Shown here piece by piece: positions 60,462 to 64,000 of a DNA stretch of 64,000 nucleotides. Below the pieces are notes generated by a model. That model saw only the letters and a program-made list of their open reading frames with translations. It did no database searches and was not told where the DNA came from. The stretch comes from an uncultured Collinsella sp. (GTDB lineage: Bacteria > Actinomycetota > Coriobacteriia > Coriobacteriales > Coriobacteriaceae). The translations under genes were made by a program, and so were the position numbers. The number at the start of each line of letters is the position of its first letter. Position 1 is the first letter of the stretch. The stretch is taken from assembly GCA_959599915.1 (NCBI GenBank), contig CAUGJE010000002.1:186001-250000 (forward strand). Reading direction: 5' to 3'.

Positions 60462-61325
60462 CTATTCGGAAATCGGCGCTCCATGGCCCCAGGAGCCTTC
60501 CATGCCGCATACAGTCGAGGCAAACCCCGCCGCAAAGTCGAGCGCGCGCTCGATGGCCTCAGCGCCATCCTCGCCACGCTTGGCAGAATCGAGATAGCAC
60601 ATCAGGAACGAGGTCAGGAACGAGTCGCCCGCCCCCATGGTGTCCTTCATATCTGCCACAGGCTTGGCATGCTGCCGATAGTAACGCTCGCCGTCGTAGG
60701 CAATGCAGCCCTCAGCGCCAGCCGTGGCCGATACAAAACGCGGACCCAAGCCCTGCGCCCATGCCAGACGCTCGCGAATCTCGTCCTCACCCGCGGCATC
60801 CGCCGCACTAAAGAAAGCAAAATCGACGTAGGGCGCAATTTGCTCGTAGTACTCGTCGGTGGAGTCGTCCGAAAAGTCAAAAGAGACCGTGACGCCCGCT
60901 GCCTTCAACTTGGGCAGCTCGCGCTCGGTAAAGCAATAGTTGCCCGAATGAACCACGTCGAACTGCTTCATATACGCAAGGTCAAAGCGATCGAGCACAT
61001 AGCGCGCATCACCACGGATGCCGCCCTCGTTCGACCCCAGAAACACGCGGTCACCATCGACCACGGTAACACGAGCCGCACCGTTCTCGCCGATGAGTTG
61101 TTTACATTTGGCGAGCTCGACGCTCTCGTCCTCAAGGCTCGCGATGATATGCTCAGCCGCGGCGTCGTTTCCAAAGATGCCCATATACGCGGAGCGCGCG
61201 GCTCCGCATTTCCTGGCATACACGGCAAAGTTCACCGCATTGCCACCCGGATACATAGTGTGGATATGCTCGTAACGATCGACGACGTTATCGCCAAACC
61301 CAAGAGCGCTAACGTTGAATGTCAT
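60462..61325 (-). CDS. PfkB-family kinase, fructoselysine 6-kinase-like
   Basis: 287 residues from MTFNVSALGFGDNVVDRYEH (GAGAGGGGAG upstream). The PfkB signatures are PGGNAVNFAVYARKCG near the N-terminus and DTMGAGDSFLTSFLMC at the C-terminus (catalytic Asp). The internal sequence, with FDFSDDSTDEYYEQIAPYVD and DFAFFSA, resembles FrlD, which phosphorylates fructoselysine at C6. No FrlB deglycase is nearby, so the substrate stays open; a HAD phosphatase follows upstream. Confidence 0.8.
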   Translation of the reverse strand: MTFNVSALGFGDNVVDRYEHIHTMYPGGNAVNFAVYARKCGAARSAYMGIFGNDAAAEHIIASLEDESVELAKCKQLIGENGAARVTVVDGDRVFLGSNEGGIRGDARYVLDRFDLAYMKQFDVVHSGNYCFTERELPKLKAAGVTVSFDFSDDSTDEYYEQIAPYVDFAFFSAADAAGEDEIRERLAWAQGLGPRFVSATAGAEGCIAYDGERYYRQHAKPVADMKDTMGAGDSFLTSFLMCYLDSAKRGEDGAEAIERALDFAAGFASTVCGMEGSWGHGAPISE

Positions 61326-61385
61326 AGTGCCGCTCCCCTCTCGTCCCAACGAGATCGCTGTAATAGCCGCCGTACCACCCCGGCC

Positions 61386-62045
61386 CTACGCGAATTCCAG
61401 CAAATCCGGCAGCTGGTCGATAATCTTATCCGCAGCATCTTGGCTAAATCCAAAGCGCTCCTCGCGCTTGGCAATCACCGTCAGGCCGGCTCGCTTACCC
61501 GCGGTAATGCCCGGAACGGAATCCTCAACGCAGCAGCAGCGATTCGCGGGCAGCCCCAGCAGGTCCAGCGCATGCAGGTAGATGTCGGGCTCGGGCTTAC
61601 TCTCCTTAAACTGCTCGCCGCTCACCACGTACTCAAAGGCGTCCGACAGTCCGCATGCATGGAGCACCTCTTCGATGCTGACCATGGGAGACGAACTCGC
61701 CAGCGCCACACGGACGCCACGGCGCGGCAGCTCTCGAATCGTATCAACGGCACCCGGGTTGATCAAAGCCTGATAGTCGCGCGGGCGCTTATGCGCCCAC
61801 TCGTCCCAACGGGCCAACGCTTCCTCGCCAGTGAAATGCCCCCTACCGGCGCGCTCAAACCAATCGACCAGCATATGCAGGAAGAACTGATGTGAGGTGC
61901 CAACCTGCCCGTTTAGCTCCTCTTGGGTTAGATTCAGCCCAAGCTCCTTGGCAAACGCGGCGGTCTCCCCCAGGTAGTAATACTCGGTATCGACGATGAC
62001 GCCATCCATGTCAAAGATAACGGCGTCGAACGGAAATGCAGACAC
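61386..62045 (-). CDS. HAD hydrolase, beta-phosphoglucomutase-like
   Basis: 219 residues from GTG 62045 (GGGAGGG upstream; the open frame runs 16 codons further). HAD motif I FDMDGVIVDTE, motif II ALASSSP and the KPEPDIYLHA/VEDSVPGI motifs III/IV are present, with a helical cap. It is a sugar-phosphate phosphatase or mutase. It lies upstream of the FrlD-like gene on the same strand. Confidence 0.88.
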   Translation of the reverse strand: MSAFPFDAVIFDMDGVIVDTEYYYLGETAAFAKELGLNLTQEELNGQVGTSHQFFLHMLVDWFERAGRGHFTGEEALARWDEWAHKRPRDYQALINPGAVDTIRELPRRGVRVALASSSPMVSIEEVLHACGLSDAFEYVVSGEQFKESKPEPDIYLHALDLLGLPANRCCCVEDSVPGITAGKRAGLTVIAKREERFGFSQDAADKIIDQLPDLLEFA

Positions 62046-62060
62046 GGCACCCTCCCTAAC

Positions 62061-62086
62061 AAAAGGGCGCCCGCAAGCGGACGCCC
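62061..62086 (-). terminator. Short hairpin after the Cof-type gene
   Basis: GGGCGCCCG and CGGACGCCC pair around a few bases, with TTTT on the minus strand. It separates the two HAD genes. Confidence 0.6.
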
Positions 62087-62108
62087 GAACCATACACTAT
62101 CGGCGATT

Positions 62109-62951
62109 CTAACCCAGCAGTTGGTCAAGTGCTACCGCGATACCGTCTTCGTTGTTGTTGGCGGTCACCATCTGGGCCACGGCCTTAACCTCATCGACGG
62201 CGTTGCCCATGGCAACACCGGTGCCGGCCCACTCAATCATGGACTTGTCGTTCTGGCCGTCGCCAAACGATACGACCTCACTGGCATCGATGCCGAGCTT
62301 GGGCAGGGCACCCTCGAGCGCACGGGCCTTATCGATACCGGGCGCCGTGTACTCAAAGTACCAGTCGGCCGTAAACATGCCCGAAAGCGTCTGGGTAAAG
62401 GGCGCATACATTTCCTCGTAATGCGCCTGCAGGTAGGTCGGATCGCCCGCCGTCAGCAGCTTGTCCACGGGATAAGTATCCACGACCTCATGCAAGCTCT
62501 CGACCTCGCGGATCTTAAGGTCGCACGCATCGCGCTCGTATTTGACGATGTTTTTCTGCGAACCGTCCGGCAGTGTAATCATGCAGCGATACGAGTCCAC
62601 GACGTGCAGGTCCCGACCGAGCGAAATCATAGGGATCACGTCAAAATTGCGCAGATGATCAATCAGACGGTGCAGCTCGTCAGCCGGCATGGCTTGGTCA
62701 AAAAGGACCTCATCGGTCTGAGCGTCGACCACATGCGCGCCATTAAAGGCAACTAACAGACCGTCATGGTTTTGAAGGTCGAGCTCCTGCGCCAAGGCGT
62801 GAAGACCCCAGGCGGGACGACCCGAAGCCAAGATGAGCTTAATACCCGATTCCTGTGCCGCGAGCAGCTTCTCGCGCGTACGCGGGCTGATCACCTTCTG
62901 ATCGTTGGTGAGCGTACCGTCGATATCCATTGCGATGGCTTTGATTGCCAT
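62109..62951 (-). CDS. Cof-type HAD phosphatase
   Basis: 280 residues from MAIKAIAMDIDGTLTNDQKV (GGGGAGGC upstream; the open frame runs 62 codons further into a region with no site). Motif I DIDGTL, motif II ILASGRPAWGL, the C2 cap (about 85-200) and motif IV FGDGQNDKSMI are clear. It dephosphorylates sugar phosphates or flavin/PLP in the cytosol. The long upstream extension is non-coding by judgement of start context. Confidence 0.9.
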   Translation of the reverse strand: MAIKAIAMDIDGTLTNDQKVISPRTREKLLAAQESGIKLILASGRPAWGLHALAQELDLQNHDGLLVAFNGAHVVDAQTDEVLFDQAMPADELHRLIDHLRNFDVIPMISLGRDLHVVDSYRCMITLPDGSQKNIVKYERDACDLKIREVESLHEVVDTYPVDKLLTAGDPTYLQAHYEEMYAPFTQTLSGMFTADWYFEYTAPGIDKARALEGALPKLGIDASEVVSFGDGQNDKSMIEWAGTGVAMGNAVDEVKAVAQMVTANNNEDGIAVALDQLLG

Positions 62952-63124
62952 ATATGCCTCCCCGTCATTGAGCAACCTTGTCTGAGCCATCATACAGAAC
63001 ACCCACGGCGGCGCTGTTTGCAACGGGAAAAATGTCATATTGTCCCAAACATGAACGGCGTGCCTTCGACGATTGAGATGCCCGTCGAGGCGCCTCCCGA
63101 TACATTCCATCCTATCCAAATAGC

Positions 63125-63157
63125 AAAGGGCCCGCATCCCAACGGATACGGGCCCTT
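63125..63157 (-). terminator. Terminator-like hairpin after pgi
   Basis: AAGGGCCCG (63126-63134) with CGGGCCCTT (63149-63157), plus inner ATCC/GGAT, form a stable stem 32 bp past the pgi stop. The T tract is only three. Confidence 0.65.
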
Positions 63158-63188
63158 GTCGGCTATGCGTTAGTTTTCGCAGCGAATC

Positions 63189-64000
63189 CTACTTGCGATG
63201 CGCGCGATAGAACTCGATGAGCGCCTGGGTCGAAGCGTCCTGCTCGGCCTTGGCGGCGTCGTCGTGGAAGGCCGGGGTGATCTGCTTGGCAAGCTGCTTG
63301 CCCAGCTCGACGCCCCACTGGTCGTAGGAGTCGATGCCCCAGACCGTGCCCTCGACAAACGTGATGTGCTCGTACAGGGCGATGAGCTCGCCGAGTGCGA
63401 ACGGGGTCAGCGTGTCGCCGAAGATCGAGGTCGTCGGACGGTTGCCCTCAAAGCAGCGCGCCGGGACGATCTGCTCGGGCGTGCCCTCGGCACGAACCTC
63501 GTCGGCCGTCTTACCAAAGGCGAGCGCCTTGGTCTGGGCCAGGAAGTTGCCCAGGAACAGCTCGTGGACGTCCTGGCCGCTGTCGGTTGCGGGGTTGGCA
63601 GTGTTGGCGAAAGCGATAAAGTCGGCCGGGACCACCACGGTGCCCTGGTGCAGCAGCTGGTAGAAGGCGTGCTGACCGTTGGTACCGGGCTCGCCCCAGA
63701 AGATCTCACCGGTATCGGAGGTCACAGCGCTGCCGTCCCAGCGGACGTGCTTGCCGTTGGACTCCATGGTGAGCTGTTGCAGGTAGGCCGGGAAGCGGTG
63801 CAGATACTGGCAGTACGGCAGCACGGCGTGGCTCTTGGAACCGAAGAAGTTGACGTACCAGACGTTGAGCAGGCCCATCAGCGCGACGGCGTTGTTCTCG
63901 AGCGGGGTGTTGCAGAAGTACTCGTCGATGGCGTGGAAGCCCTCAAGGAACTGCTGGAAGCGCTCGGGGCCGAGCACGACGATCAGCGACAGGCCCACGG
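63189..64000 (-). CDS. pgi: Glucose-6-phosphate isomerase, 5' end outside the window
   Basis: The visible 270 codons cover the C-terminal half of Pgi. Recognisable parts: GLSLIVVLGPERFQQFLEGF, LENNAVALMGLLNVWYVNFF, the ESNGKHV segment, GEIFWGEPGTNGQHAFYQLL (catalytic Glu and His) and QWGVELGKQLAK near the end. It interconverts glucose-6-P and fructose-6-P in glycolysis. The N-terminal half lies beyond 64000. Confidence 0.95.
   Translation of the reverse strand, partial: VGLSLIVVLGPERFQQFLEGFHAIDEYFCNTPLENNAVALMGLLNVWYVNFFGSKSHAVLPYCQYLHRFPAYLQQLTMESNGKHVRWDGSAVTSDTGEIFWGEPGTNGQHAFYQLLHQGTVVVPADFIAFANTANPATDSGQDVHELFLGNFLAQTKALAFGKTADEVRAEGTPEQIVPARCFEGNRPTTSIFGDTLTPFALGELIALYEHITFVEGTVWGIDSYDQWGVELGKQLAKQITPAFHDDAAKAEQDASTQALIEFYRAHRK

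Noticed and set aside
60240..61895. 551-codon plus-strand open frame
   Set aside because: It is antisense to the FrlD-like kinase and HAD genes, which have motifs and ribosome sites; its translation is rich in His, Arg and Ala without any domain.

Overview
The window looks like a chromosomal segment of a gut Coriobacteriia (Actinomycetota), most like Collinsella. The reasons are high GC with strong AAGGAG-type ribosome sites, an actinobacterial-style Trp-Trp-Trp leader peptide, a fermentative acetate/lactate gene set (pta, two ackA, ldh), an acetylase-type lysine pathway under an L-box, and many intergenic perfect inverted repeats. The genus is inferred from style; no 16S gene is present.

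Layout. 1-5 kb: 3' part of an EamA exporter behind a hairpin-rich leader, then a DJ-1/PfpI protein, Maf and a P1 peptidase. 4.1-6.3 kb: a glycosyltransferase and UDP-galactopyranose mutase (glf) unit. 6.5-10.6 kb: pta, convergent with two tandem acetate kinase genes. 10.7-18.2 kb: an MFS carrier with a LysR regulator, HIT protein, exonuclease VII (xseB, xseA), a YugP-like peptidase, RNase D, a lipid kinase and a 30-residue membrane peptide. 18.5-24 kb: a secreted C69 dipeptidase, then a Trp-codon leader controlling a probable tryptophan ECF transporter (S component, fused A-A' ATPase, T component). 24.1-29.4 kb: an amino-acid racemase with an ATP-grasp ligase (probable D-aspartate branch pair), a secreted coiled-coil cell-wall protein, and a DUF4143 ATPase bracketed by a duplicated copy of the preceding gene's 3' end. 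29.4-33.1 kb: a Ser/Thr kinase with a small HTH-like partner, an amber-interrupted DUF4352 lipoprotein, and higBA. 33.1-38.5 kb: an M20 amidohydrolase diverging from the L-box controlled lysA-dapA (single open frame), dapB and dapH. 38.6-45.4 kb: YejK-like protein, a DUF2974 hydrolase bracketed by two 33-bp repeats, ldh, an aminotransferase and nadE. 45.5-51.1 kb: a DUF2442/DUF4160 pair, an AEC carrier, a ceramidase-like hydrolase, a PTS EIIBC and its BglG-type antiterminator. 51.3-64 kb: two low-complexity proteins, a low-GC C39-like peptidase with lipoprotein, EttA, SdpI/SdpR, TcdA, TatD, a FrlD-like kinase, two HAD phosphatases and the 3' part of pgi.

How it fits together. The genes suit an amino-acid-scavenging sugar fermenter. 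Acetyl-CoA goes to acetate through Pta/Ack and pyruvate to lactate through Ldh. Lysine is made under riboswitch control and tryptophan uptake is probably attenuated by Trp supply. The racemase/ligase pair may supply D-aspartate for the peptidoglycan cross-bridge.

The most unusual material is at DNA/RNA level. Several intergenic regions hold nested inverted repeats with long perfect outer arms around an inner hairpin. There is also a three-hairpin array with a 31-bp period after pta, and an iteron-like 23-bp repeat block beside the DUF4143 ATPase.
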